A stretch of DNA of 64,000 nt. Origin: JAYZBC01 sp036339375. Lineage in GTDB: Bacteria; Pseudomonadota; Alphaproteobacteria; MPNO01; UBA2964. The notes below the pieces were generated by a model. It had not been told where the DNA came from. It saw only the letters and a program-made list of their open reading frames with translations, and did not search any database. Numbering within the stretch: position 1 is the stretch's first letter; every line of letters begins with the position of its first letter. The stretch covers positions 1 through 64,000 of the forward strand of contig JAYZBC010000075.1 in NCBI GenBank assembly GCA_036339375.1, given 5' to 3'. Both the position numbers and the translations under genes were made by a program. This document shows, piece after piece, positions 45,845 to 55,083 of this stretch.

Positions 45845-46753
45845 ATTTTTAAATCCATTTTTCCCCTTAACTGAACTGAGAGAGTTTGTTTTATTATTTA
45901 GGGCATCGGAGAGGCGGTAATGTGCGCTTCCAGGTTTTAAAGGTTTCGGTTGGTTTGCGGCAGGTGCCCAACCAGTAAGGTAAACTATCTCAAAACTTGC
46001 CATAATTTCCCCTTTGTCATTTGTATACCGTTCCAAATAGTTGTTGGCTGCCCGCAAAAGAATTTCTTTTCTTATAAATTTATTGGAGCGATTTAATAGG
46101 CAGTTATTTTCACCCATACCTCGTAAATCTCGCATTAATTTAAACGCATCCGAATAAGAAACTTTGATTAAATCACTATCAGCGACCGGTAGGGAAAATC
46201 CTGCACGTTGTAATAAGGAAGCAGCATCTGCAAGTTCTGCGAAAGGAGACAAATGAGGAACCGCGAAATTTGTTAGGCTAGTTTCAGCTTCCGTTAAAAC
46301 ATTGCGTAACTCTATCAGAGTATTCCCACCGAGAATTGACCCGATAAACAAACCATCAGGTTTAAGGGATTGACGAATTTGAGTTAAAGTTCCCGGAAGG
46401 TCATTTACCCAATGCAAACTTAAATTGCTGATCGCCAAATCAATGGAAAGCGGTTTTAAAGGTAAAAACTCCTCATCGGAAACAAAATTACCTGTGCCTG
46501 ATCGCAATAATTTTTCTGAAATGTCTGTCTGAAATAACATTTCAATGCTTTTTAAATTTCCGATTAATTTTTTTAGAACTCCGTCATGGGAACCCAATTC
46601 TACCGCAAGCCGGAAATGTCGTTTTATATCTTGAAGCCTATCTACCAGCCTATGACCTACTTCTTGAAACAGAAAATTATGTTCCGTAAACTTTTTGGCC
46701 GCCCGGTCGCGATGCAGGCGCAACAATTTGCGATCAAAGATTTGATGGGTCAT
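45836..46753 (-). CDS. SAM-dependent methyltransferase-fold protein, NDUFAF5/BioC-like
   Basis: The 305-residue protein begins with IFDRKLLRLHRDRAAKKF, the signature start of the alphaproteobacterial/mitochondrial NDUFAF5 group, which acts in complex I assembly. The SAM site is AVELGSHDGVLKK and the motif LAISNLSLHWVNDLP is present, with GSILGGNTLIELR and DLRGMGENN later. The glycine-rich loop is GSHDG instead of the usual GCGTG. The ATG at 46753 is chosen over an upstream TTG at 46777. Confidence 0.88.
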   Translation of the reverse strand: MTHQIFDRKLLRLHRDRAAKKFTEHNFLFQEVGHRLVDRLQDIKRHFRLAVELGSHDGVLKKLIGNLKSIEMLFQTDISEKLLRSGTGNFVSDEEFLPLKPLSIDLAISNLSLHWVNDLPGTLTQIRQSLKPDGLFIGSILGGNTLIELRNVLTEAETSLTNFAVPHLSPFAELADAASLLQRAGFSLPVADSDLIKVSYSDAFKLMRDLRGMGENNCLLNRSNKFIRKEILLRAANNYLERYTNDKGEIMASFEIVYLTGWAPAANQPKPLKPGSAHYRLSDALNNKTNSLSSVKGKNGFKNSY

Positions 46754-46885
46754 AATTAAAAAATTGTTTGGCTTCAAGGAACTTTGTCATGTTAAATGCC
46801 AACTCATAAAAATTCGTTCTTGTTATGCCTGTAAGGTATTTTTAGAATGTCTTGTTCTTAAAATTTTATAAACTGTTTTAACCTT

Positions 46886-48484
46886 ATGACAAAGCTTGTT
46901 TCTTCAAAAGAACTCCATCATTGGCTCCAAGATGAAAAAGAGCTTGCACTGCTTGATGTTCGCGAAGAAGGAGTTTTTGGCGCGGAAGGGCATTTGTTAT
47001 TTGCTGTTTGTGCACCACTCAGCAAGTTGGAACTCCAAATTTTTTCTTTAGTACCTCGAAAAACAGTTCGTTTAGTTCTTTGTGATGGAGGGGAAGGCCT
47101 TTCTCAAAGTGCCGCTAAAAAACTGGATAGTTGGGGGTACACTAATGTTTTTATTCTGGAAGGCGGGATTAAGGAGTGGCAGGCGTCAGGAAATGTTTTA
47201 TTTCGCGGCGTGAATGTACCCTCCAAGGCATTCGGAGAATTTGTTGAACACCGATCCAAAACGCCTTCAATCTCAGCAGAACAACTGAAGAGTATGATGG
47301 ATGCCAAAGAAAATTTAATTATCCTAGATAGCCGTCCATGGCGTGAATATAAGAGAATGAACATTCCAACCGGAATAGATTGTCCTGGAGCAGAGTTAAT
47401 TTACAGAGTTCATGATTTAGTTGACGATCCTGACACGACCATTGTCGTTAATTGTGCAGGTCGGACCAGAAGTATTATTGGTGCCCAGTCATTAATTAAT
47501 GCAAAAATTATTAATAAAGTTGTCGCACTGAAGAATGGCACCATGGGTTGGGTTTTGGCCGGCTTGAAATTGGAAAGTGATAGCGATCGAAATTTTTCGG
47601 CGATTACTAGCAAAGGTTTAAATAAAGCTCGTGTTTGCGCTGATCGTTTGGCGTCACAATTTGGTATTCACACGATAGATCTTAAGACTTTGGAGGAGTG
47701 GCAACAAGAAAGGGAAATGCGGAGCTTGTATATACTGGATGTGCGTAATCCTGAAGAGTACGTTGCCGGACATTTGGAGGGGTCTGTTTGTGCTCCGGGA
47801 GGGCAATTGGTTCAAGCAACAGACAAATGGGTAGGAACAATGCGGTCGAGGTTGGTGTTGGTTGATGACACAGGTGTTAGGGCAAAAATAACAGCTTCAT
47901 GGCTAATTCAAATGGGTTGGCCGGAGGTTTTCGTGTTAGAAGGTGCTTTAGAAAAAAAAGAACTTATCTATGGAACATCAAAAAACATGGTTGTTCCTTA
48001 TAAAAAGGACTCTATTGAAAAAATTTCGCCAGAAAAACTTCAGGAGGAGCAGAAGATTGGTTTAACAACGGTGGTCGACCTCGCTAACAGCCTCGAATAT
48101 AAGGCTGGTCATATACCCAGGGCGTGGTGGATTGTTCGCTCTCGAATGCTCCAATCTCTTGAAAAAGTTTCGGGAAATGGGCCTTTAGTTTTTACCTCAC
48201 CAGATGGTCAACTTGCTGTTTTATCTGCGTTAGATGCACAGAGTTTTACAAAGCGCCCAATTAAAATTTTGGAAGGCGGTACGATGGCTTGGAAATTATC
48301 AGGATTTCCATTGATTGGGGGATTTGAAAATTTGGCGTGCCAAAATAACGATGTTCAATATAAAGCTTATGACCATGACCAAAATATCGAACAACACATG
48401 CAGGAATATTTGAGTTGGGAAATTGGATTAATCGAACAAGTCGAGAGGGACGGAACAGCAAATTTTAAATCTTTTTCTGACTAA
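46886..48484 (+). CDS. four-domain rhodanese-like sulfurtransferase
   Basis: The 532-residue protein holds four rhodanese domains in tandem. Domain 1 has loop Cys C66 (VLCDGGEG) and domain 2 has C190 in the good CAGRTRS active-site loop. Domain 3 has Asp in place of Cys (VLVDDTGVR) and domain 4 has Ser/Pro (VFTSPDGQ), so the last two are probably non-catalytic. The domains keep the DVR/DSR-x-E-Y-x2-GH-I pattern. The architecture suggests transfer of sulfane sulfur or a scaffold; no partner is evident. It lies before grxC, which may hint at thiol chemistry. Confidence 0.92.
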   Translation: MTKLVSSKELHHWLQDEKELALLDVREEGVFGAEGHLLFAVCAPLSKLELQIFSLVPRKTVRLVLCDGGEGLSQSAAKKLDSWGYTNVFILEGGIKEWQASGNVLFRGVNVPSKAFGEFVEHRSKTPSISAEQLKSMMDAKENLIILDSRPWREYKRMNIPTGIDCPGAELIYRVHDLVDDPDTTIVVNCAGRTRSIIGAQSLINAKIINKVVALKNGTMGWVLAGLKLESDSDRNFSAITSKGLNKARVCADRLASQFGIHTIDLKTLEEWQQEREMRSLYILDVRNPEEYVAGHLEGSVCAPGGQLVQATDKWVGTMRSRLVLVDDTGVRAKITASWLIQMGWPEVFVLEGALEKKELIYGTSKNMVVPYKKDSIEKISPEKLQEEQKIGLTTVVDLANSLEYKAGHIPRAWWIVRSRMLQSLEKVSGNGPLVFTSPDGQLAVLSALDAQSFTKRPIKILEGGTMAWKLSGFPLIGGFENLACQNNDVQYKAYDHDQNIEQHMQEYLSWEIGLIEQVERDGTANFKSFSD

Positions 48485-48656
48485 TAACTGCTTTTTGGTA
48501 TTTGAATGTGAAATTTCTTCAAAAAGGTACTTGTTAAAGTTTATTATTAATTAAAATCTTCACTTAAGATCCGTTTGTTTGATTTTTGGTGCAAAAATTA
48601 GACAAAATTTACTAGTTTTTATTGTAAAAATTTGGAAATTATTCAGGTGCCATGTG

Positions 48657-48911
48657 GTGAAAGTAGAAATTTATTCTTCCCTCCTTTGCCCGTTTTGTTA
48701 CCGCGCGAAGACTTTGCTTAAACATAAAGGCGTGGATTTTTTTGAGATTGATGTGGATAAAAACCCCTCAGCTCGGCATGAAATGGTAGAAAGGGCTAAC
48801 GGCCGTACTTCTGTTCCCCAAATTTTTCTTAATAACATTGGCATTGGTGGCTCAGATGACTTAGCTGATTTAGAGGCCACAGGTGAACTCGACCGCTTGC
48901 TTTTTCCTTAA
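48657..48911 (+). CDS. grxC: glutaredoxin 3 (GrxC type)
   Basis: The 84-residue glutaredoxin has active site CPFC in YSSLLCPFCYRAKTLL, the conserved TSVPQIF cis-proline loop, and the GGSDDL glutathione-binding motif. The GTG at 48657 gives the usual length and has AGGTG about 7 bases upstream; the frame extends further up to 48579 but without family similarity. In alphaproteobacteria grxC is followed by a carbon-nitrogen hydrolase gene, here a pseudogene beginning one base after the stop. Confidence 0.94.
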   Translation: MKVEIYSSLLCPFCYRAKTLLKHKGVDFFEIDVDKNPSARHEMVERANGRTSVPQIFLNNIGIGGSDDLADLEATGELDRLLFP

Positions 48912-48912
48912 A

Positions 48913-49440
48913 ATGTTAGCCCCATTTAAACTTACGTGTGTTCAAATCTCTTCAGGGGACTAGCTTGAAGGAAACATCTGTAACGCATTGAAGTTCGGCC
49001 GAAAGGCGGTCCACAAGAATGCTTTTTCAGATAAATAGCATTTAAATTTTTGGGAAACTTAGCATCGGTCGCTAATACGCTATGGGGAAAGTTTGGAATG
49101 ACTGTGTGTTATGAACTTTGTTTTTCCCGCCTCTATAGATAACTGGCACAAACAGGGCCATTTTTTCTGTCTGTTCGATCCGATCTCACTGTGCCTATCG
49201 GTAGGGCGAGTTGAGAAACTTGCTACGTGCTCGTGCAATATAATGTAATGCTGACGTGTTTGAACCAGTACAATGTGGCCGCCATCTTGGCGGTTGAAAA
49301 ACTTATGGGCACTCACTTTTTATAGGTCCTAGGCGAGATGTGTTGGTCAATGGTGGGAAGAAGCTAGGCATCGTAGTAACCAATGTTGACCGGCCAAAGG
49401 TATATAGGCCAGACGGGAAATGCTTTTCCTGCACCATGAT
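48913..49440 (+). pseudogene. degraded carbon-nitrogen hydrolase (Nit/omega-amidase-like)
   Basis: Pieces of a nitrilase-family protein lie in order but in three frames. The start MLAPFKLTCVQISSGD ends at a TAG (48961). Then TLWGKFGMTVCYELCFSRLY (around 49080-49135) retains the nucleophile Cys region. Then KTYGHSLFIGPRRDVLVNGGKK (49298-49365) follows a TGA at 49295 and leads to GIVVTNVD. The Glu- and Lys-bearing middle part cannot be found, so a deletion is likely. The location between grxC and the DUF1178 gene is exactly where this family normally sits in alphaproteobacteria. Confidence 0.85.
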
Positions 49441-49459
49441 TGCCCGTATTCAATATGTG

Positions 49460-50011
49460 TTAAAACATAAATTGTTGATTTATGTCTTTATTATTAATTG
49501 CACAAATGCGTTGTTTGACAGACTTTTTAGGTGTTTGATTTAGCCCTTCTTCATAAGCAATAATTTTTAGCTTACCGAATAATTCTGTAAGTAGCTCGCC
49601 CGGCTTTAAAAGAAATTTGGGATTAGAGGGTTTCCCGAAATTTTGATTTCCCATGGCAAAGGTTTCGTATATCAAAACACCATTTTCTTCTAAAGAACCA
49701 ATAATGTGAGGAAACAGGGGACGATGTAAATAATTTGTAACTATCAATCCAGAAAATCTGCGTCTACCCAAAGGCCAAGATTCACATTTTTCCAAATCTG
49801 CTTCAACAATCTCTAAACGACTTTTATCGGCGATGTTTTCCAGACCGGAAATGTCTGTATCTAAAGACGTTACTTTAAATCCGCTTTTTAATAAAAATTT
49901 TGTGTGTCGGCCTTGTCCCGAAGCAAGGTCAAGAACCTCCCCTCCCGGTGCAATTAGTGTAGCAAAACGAGTGACCCATTCAGAGGGTAAATGTAATTCG
50001 TGGTTTGTCAT
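49460..50011 (-). CDS. class I SAM-dependent methyltransferase
   Basis: The 183-residue protein has a Rossmann methyltransferase fold with motif I VLDLASGQGRHTKFLL, motif II VTSLDTDISG, motif LEIVEADLE and SGLIVTNYLHRPLFP as motif IV. The family is close to small tellurite-resistance-like (TehB-like) methyltransferases; substrate unknown. The ATG at 50011 (MTNHELHLPSEWV) is chosen over a TTG 12 codons upstream. The gene converges with the nitrilase remnant. Confidence 0.88.
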   Translation of the reverse strand: MTNHELHLPSEWVTRFATLIAPGGEVLDLASGQGRHTKFLLKSGFKVTSLDTDISGLENIADKSRLEIVEADLEKCESWPLGRRRFSGLIVTNYLHRPLFPHIIGSLEENGVLIYETFAMGNQNFGKPSNPKFLLKPGELLTELFGKLKIIAYEEGLNQTPKKSVKQRICAINNKDINQQFMF

Positions 50012-50108
50012 ATTCAACGTGAATATAATTAAAGGTTGATTTATCAAAAAATTTCACCATTTTATGTTAGTACTCTTCAAGCTGAAATAAAACTCACGTT
50101 TTTTGCCT

Positions 50109-50546
50109 ATGATTGTATTTGAATTAAGATGTAAGAACTCACACGAATTTGAGGTTTGGTTTCCAAGCAGCGATGCTTTTGTTAAGCAACAAAAAGCTAA
50201 GGATATTGTTTGCCCGGCTTGCGGGGATAAAAACGTTGAAAAGGCTTTAATGGCTCCTTCTGTTTCTGGAACTAAGAAAAAAAATAAAGAATCCAAAAAA
50301 TTGCCAAAAAAGGCACAACAAAAAATGGGGCAGTATGTTTCTGCCCTTAAAGAAATTCGGGCTCAGGTAGAAAAAAACTGCGATTACGTTGGAGAAAACT
50401 TTCCCGAGGAAGCACGCAAAATACATTACGGAGAAACTGAGCGACACAATATCTATGGGGAAGCCACGGAAGCCGACGCTGAGGAGCTCAATGAAGAAGG
50501 GATTGAATTTCAACGGATTCCTTGGGTACAAAATTCGGACGCTTGA
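50109..50546 (+). CDS. DUF1178 family protein
   Basis: The ~145-residue protein starts MIVFELRCKNSHEFEVWFPSS. It has the zinc-ribbon-like CPACG, a variable Lys-rich linker, and a C-terminal RHNIYGEATEADAEELNEEGIEF region, all typical of DUF1178. The function is unknown. The ATG at 50109 fits the family start. Its position near grxC, ubiG and lysC is the normal alphaproteobacterial order. Confidence 0.93.
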   Translation: MIVFELRCKNSHEFEVWFPSSDAFVKQQKAKDIVCPACGDKNVEKALMAPSVSGTKKKNKESKKLPKKAQQKMGQYVSALKEIRAQVEKNCDYVGENFPEEARKIHYGETERHNIYGEATEADAEELNEEGIEFQRIPWVQNSDA

Positions 50547-50593
50547 ATTTAAAAGTTGAAAAACTTAAAAGGAATTTTCCCTGAACTGGTGGT

Positions 50594-51349
50594 TTACTTT
50601 ATTTTTTTGGCAAAAATCAAATAGTTAACGCTTACGTCCTTTGAAAGTTGCCATTCAGTTTTTAACAAATTATAGGTCAGCCCAGCTATTTCGGTAACTG
50701 TGGCCCCATTCTTGGATAAACTATTGTCGAGTTCTGAGGGTTTGACGAACTTTTCCCACCGATGCGTTCCCTTTGGAAGCCAACGCAAAAAATATTCCGC
50801 TCCTAAAATTGCTAAGGTGAAGGCTTTTGCGGTTCTGTTCAAAGTGGATAAGATTAAACACCCTTTTTCCTTGGTTAATTTCACACAATTTTCTAAAAAT
50901 TTGTCTAAATTAACAACGTGCTCAATGACTTCCAAAGCAATCACCACATCAAAAGTTAAATTTCTCTTCGATAGGGTCTCTATGCTTAAAGGTTGATAGT
51001 TAATATTAAGGTTACCTGCTTCTGCATGGGATTGAGCTATAGATATGTTTATTTCAGCGGCATCGATTCCAGTTACAGATGCTCCCATCCGTGTTAGAGG
51101 CTCAGAAATTAATCCTCCTCCGCAACCTACATCTAGTATTGACAATCCTCGTAATGATGGGAGTTGGTTTGGATCTAATGCAAAATGATTGCAGAGATGA
51201 TCACGTATAAATTTTAGGCGAATAGGGTTAATTTGATGAAGGGGACGAAAATCCCCCTCAGGATCCCACCATGAGTTGGCAAGCGATGAAAACCTTTCAA
51301 CTTCGTCAGTATCGATCGTTATGTCTGTATTCTTAACATTCTCATCCAT
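50594..51349 (-). CDS. ubiG: ubiquinone biosynthesis O-methyltransferase
   Basis: The 251-residue UbiG performs both O-methylations in ubiquinone synthesis. It has the family start EVERFSSLANSWWDPEGDFRPLHQINPIRL, motif I LDVGCGGGLISEPL, ALEVIEHV, LSTLNRTAKAF and the membrane-associated KGTHRWEKFV segment. It is divergent from lysC. Confidence 0.97.
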   Translation of the reverse strand: MDENVKNTDITIDTDEVERFSSLANSWWDPEGDFRPLHQINPIRLKFIRDHLCNHFALDPNQLPSLRGLSILDVGCGGGLISEPLTRMGASVTGIDAAEINISIAQSHAEAGNLNINYQPLSIETLSKRNLTFDVVIALEVIEHVVNLDKFLENCVKLTKEKGCLILSTLNRTAKAFTLAILGAEYFLRWLPKGTHRWEKFVKPSELDNSLSKNGATVTEIAGLTYNLLKTEWQLSKDVSVNYLIFAKKIK

Positions 51350-51518
51350 ATACTAATAGATACCTTATTTTAATTTTTCAAAACTTACTTGCTTCCATAG
51401 ACAAATATGGACTAAGAACACGCGGGTTTCTACAAAAAATAATGAATGTCCTCTTTGTCTAGTACTAAATGATTTTGAGTAAAGGCTCATAACTAACAAA
51501 AATTAGATCGGTTCGAGT

Positions 51519-52742
51519 ATGTCAAGAATTGTTCAAAAATTTGGAGGTACTTCTATTGCTAATATCGAAGCTGTTAAAATGGTGGCTAAAAAGGTAAAGG
51601 CGGAGGTAAAACAAGGGCACGAAGTTGTGGTGGTGGTGTCGGCTATGGCGGGGACTACCAACGAGTTGGTTTCTTGGGCAAATAAGGTAGGGTCGCTTCA
51701 AGATACCCCAGATTTTGATATTGTAGTTGCCTCAGGGGAACAAATTACTGCAGGTTTATTAGCTATGGCCCTACAAGAAATCGGAATTGATGCACGTTCC
51801 TGGCTCGGCTGGCAAATACCCATCCAAACTGATAAATCCCACGGAAAAGCAAGAATTTTAGGTATAGAAATAAAAGAATTGGAAGAAAAAATAAAAGAAG
51901 GGGAAGTGGCTGTTATAGCCGGTTTCCAGGGATTGAGCCCAGATAAAAGAATGACAACTCTTGGCCGTGGGGGCTCTGACACCTCTGCTGTTGCTTTGGC
52001 AGCAGCTCTAAATGCAGACCGGTGTGATATATTTACTGATGTAGAAGGTGTATATACAACAGATCCTAAAATTGTGGCCAAGGCCCGGAAGCTCGAAAAA
52101 ATTACTTATGAAGAGATGCTGGAAATGGCCTCATTGGGGACGAAGGTACTGCAAACTCGTTCTGTCGAGCTCGCAATGAATAAAAAAGTCCGTGTACAGG
52201 TTAGGTCGTCGTTTTCAGATGTTCCTGGGACGCTAGTTGTAGACGAGGTTGAAATCTTGGAAAAAGAATTTGTAAGTGGGATTGCTTATAGCAAAGACGA
52301 GGCAAAAATTACCTTGATCCGGGTAGAAGATCGCCCTGGAGTGGCAGCAGCTATTTTTGGACGGCTGGCTGATAAAAACGTAAATGTTGATATGATTGTG
52401 CAAAATACCTCAGAAGATGGGAAAGCAACAGATATTACTTTTACAGTTAGCCAGGATGATTATCGGCGTGTTCTGTCTATTCTTGAAGAACAATGTAATG
52501 AACTTGGATATGACCGGCTTGTAACTGATGCAAACGTTGTAAAAATTTCGGTAATTGGTGTTGGCATGAGAAGCCACGCCGGAGTGGCCCAACGGATGTT
52601 TAAAGCTCTTGCCGAAAAAGGAATTAATATCCAAGTAATTTCTACTTCAGAAATAAAGGTGAGTGTATTGATTTCTGAAGATTATACTGAACTGGCTTTA
52701 CGTGCTTTGCACACTGCTTACGGTTTGGATGAAGGTAAATAG
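51519..52742 (+). CDS. lysC: aspartate kinase
   Basis: The 407-residue aspartokinase begins the Lys/Thr/Met pathway. It has VQKFGGTSIANIE, TLGRGGSDTSAVALAAAL, DIFTDVEGVYTTDPK, then two ACT domains (VSGIAYSKDEAKITLIRV...; VVKISVIGVGMRSHAGVA) that bind allosteric lysine and/or threonine. An alternative internal start for the beta form was not identified. It is 36 bases before the ptsP ATG. Confidence 0.97.
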   Translation: MSRIVQKFGGTSIANIEAVKMVAKKVKAEVKQGHEVVVVVSAMAGTTNELVSWANKVGSLQDTPDFDIVVASGEQITAGLLAMALQEIGIDARSWLGWQIPIQTDKSHGKARILGIEIKELEEKIKEGEVAVIAGFQGLSPDKRMTTLGRGGSDTSAVALAAALNADRCDIFTDVEGVYTTDPKIVAKARKLEKITYEEMLEMASLGTKVLQTRSVELAMNKKVRVQVRSSFSDVPGTLVVDEVEILEKEFVSGIAYSKDEAKITLIRVEDRPGVAAAIFGRLADKNVNVDMIVQNTSEDGKATDITFTVSQDDYRRVLSILEEQCNELGYDRLVTDANVVKISVIGVGMRSHAGVAQRMFKALAEKGINIQVISTSEIKVSVLISEDYTELALRALHTAYGLDEGK

Positions 52743-52778
52743 AATTTCAGGCTTTGGCTTGCTTTATAGACATTGAAT

Positions 52779-55049
52779 ATGGCACCACCTGTCACCACAG
52801 TTATACGACCGCTCCTAAAATGCGTACGAGACGTAATGCTGGCGCACGGATCAGCACAAGAAAGACTTGATGAGCTTGTTAAAGTAATAACCAACGAGAT
52901 GGTTGCTGAAGTTTGCACCGTCTATGTAATGCGGGCCGGAGAGGTTTTAGAATTATTTGCAACGAAAGGGCTAAATCGTACAGCCATTCACAAGACACGT
53001 CTCCAGGTAGGCGAAGGGCTTATAGGTGAGATAGCAGCTCATGCAAGTATTTTGAATTTAGAAGATGCCCAAACACATCCAAAATTTGCTTATCGGCCGG
53101 AAACGGGGGAAGAGAAGTATCACTCTTTTCTGGGCGTTCCAATTTTAAGGGGTGGAAGCGTTCGCGGTGTTCTTGCAATTCAGAATAAGGCTAAACGTCG
53201 TTATACGGACGAAGAGATAGAAGCACTAGAAATGATCGTAGTAGTGCTTGCAGAACTGATAGCCGGGGGCGATTTAGTGAGCCCAGACGAGCCAATTAGA
53301 TCAGAAGGTAATGCAATTTTGCCAATGCGAATGACAGGCATCCAAATTAATGCGGGAATTGCAATGGGTGAGGCGGTTTTGCACCAACCACGGATAGATA
53401 TCCCAGAAATGTTTTCTGATGACCCCAAGGTTGAAGAGGCCCGTTTACTTAAAGGCCTGCAATCAATGCATAATGCAATCGACGATTTGTTTTCTGCAAC
53501 AGAACTCTCTGCTAGTGGGGAGCATCAAACTGTGCTGGAGACCTACCGGTTGGTAGCACGCGATGCGGGCTGGTTGCGACGTTTGCAGGAAGCTATAGGT
53601 GGTGGACTTACCGCTGAAGCAGCTGTTCAGAAAGTTCAGGACGACATTAAGGCTAGAATGAATTATGCAACCGATTCTTATTTGCGGGAAAGATTACACG
53701 ATTTTGAGGATTTAGCACACCGTTTGATGCAACACCTTGGGGAGTCCGGATACGTTACTGCCGCTGATAAAACATTGCCTAAAGATGTTGTTTTACTAGC
53801 TACTAATATGGGCCCAGCTGAATTATTAGACTATGAACCCGGTCGCTTGAGAGCATTATTGTTGGAGGAAGGCTCTGCAACTGCCCATGTTGCAATAGTT
53901 GCACGTGCCCTCGATATCCCTGTAATTGGTCGACTCACGAATCTCTTGGTCCGAATAGACCCGCATGATCCCGTAATTATAGATGGCGACAATGCTCAGG
54001 TTTTTGTTCGACCCGGTGAGGATATTCAACAATCGGTTTCCGAAACTATCAGAATAAATAAAGAACGCCGACGTGCTTACGTCGAACAACGCAGAGAAGC
54101 ATCAGTCACTTTAGATGGACAAAACATTTCATTGAATTTGAATGCGGGTTTACTAATAGACGTGAAACAGCTTGAAAATAGTGGAGCTGAGGGCATTGGC
54201 TTATTCAGAACTGAAATTCCTTTTATGGTGAGGGATAAATTCCCTGGAGTGGATGGTCAAACCGAACTTTACCGAAGCGTTCTGGCGTTAGCTGACGGAA
54301 AGCCGGTCATGTTTCGAACACTTGATATTGGAGGTGATAAACAACTTCCTTATTTTCGGAATGACCTAGATCAAAACCCTAATATGGGTTGGCGAGCTAT
54401 CCGCGTTGCTTTAGATCGGCCATCAATGTTACGCCAACAACTTCGCGCTTTAATCAGGGCGTCGAATGGGAGAGAATTGGCTGTAATGTTTCCTATGGTT
54501 GCTGAGGTCGCTGAATTTCGGGCAGCTTATAAAATTTTACAAAAAGAATTAAATCGCGAAGAGAAAATTGGTGCTATCTTGCCCAAAAAGGTGAATGTAG
54601 GGGTTATGCTAGAAGTACCTGGGTTAATGTGGCAGTTGTCACCTTTATTGAAACAAGTAGATTTTTTGTCAGTTGGGAGCAACGACTTATTTCAATTTTT
54701 ATTTGCTAGTGATCGCGGAAACCCACGTGTTGCAAAACGTTATGATGTTTTATCCCCGGGCTTCCTTTCTCTTTTACGCAATTTAGTTAAAATCGCTCGT
54801 GATGCAAAAATTCCGGTTTCTCTTTGTGGTGAGATGGCCGGGAATCCTGTGGAAGCAATGACTCTTATAGGCTTGGGTTTTGAAAAAATTTCTATGCCAC
54901 CAGCAAAGATAGGTGCTATACGTGAAATGTTAAGGTCTTTAAACGCATCAGATTTAACACATTATCTTAATGAAATAATTGATCTACCGGATCACAGCCT
55001 ACGAGGGAAGCTGACAGCTTACGCGCAAGATCACGGTGTAATTGTTTAA
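52779..55049 (+). CDS. ptsP: phosphoenolpyruvate-protein phosphotransferase EI-Ntr (PtsP)
   Basis: The 756-residue enzyme I of the nitrogen PTS passes phosphate from PEP to NPr. An N-terminal GAF domain (residues ~15-165) senses nitrogen state by analogy with known PtsP. The phospho-His domain has the active histidine in EEGSATAHVAIVARAL, and the PEP-binding barrel has GIGLFRTEIPFM, TLDIGGDKQLPYF, the SVGSNDLFQFLFASDR box and SLCGEMAGNP. The ATG at 52779 is preferred over a TTG two codons upstream. Confidence 0.96.
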   Translation: MAPPVTTVIRPLLKCVRDVMLAHGSAQERLDELVKVITNEMVAEVCTVYVMRAGEVLELFATKGLNRTAIHKTRLQVGEGLIGEIAAHASILNLEDAQTHPKFAYRPETGEEKYHSFLGVPILRGGSVRGVLAIQNKAKRRYTDEEIEALEMIVVVLAELIAGGDLVSPDEPIRSEGNAILPMRMTGIQINAGIAMGEAVLHQPRIDIPEMFSDDPKVEEARLLKGLQSMHNAIDDLFSATELSASGEHQTVLETYRLVARDAGWLRRLQEAIGGGLTAEAAVQKVQDDIKARMNYATDSYLRERLHDFEDLAHRLMQHLGESGYVTAADKTLPKDVVLLATNMGPAELLDYEPGRLRALLLEEGSATAHVAIVARALDIPVIGRLTNLLVRIDPHDPVIIDGDNAQVFVRPGEDIQQSVSETIRINKERRRAYVEQRREASVTLDGQNISLNLNAGLLIDVKQLENSGAEGIGLFRTEIPFMVRDKFPGVDGQTELYRSVLALADGKPVMFRTLDIGGDKQLPYFRNDLDQNPNMGWRAIRVALDRPSMLRQQLRALIRASNGRELAVMFPMVAEVAEFRAAYKILQKELNREEKIGAILPKKVNVGVMLEVPGLMWQLSPLLKQVDFLSVGSNDLFQFLFASDRGNPRVAKRYDVLSPGFLSLLRNLVKIARDAKIPVSLCGEMAGNPVEAMTLIGLGFEKISMPPAKIGAIREMLRSLNASDLTHYLNEIIDLPDHSLRGKLTAYAQDHGVIV

Positions 55050-55083
55050 ATTTTTGACTAAAAATCGAACTAGCCATTGATTT

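Noticed and set aside
49340..49543. 67-codon plus-strand frame as an independent gene
   Set aside because: Its N-terminal part is the third fragment of the nitrilase pseudogene, and the rest is the opposite strand of the methyltransferase gene.
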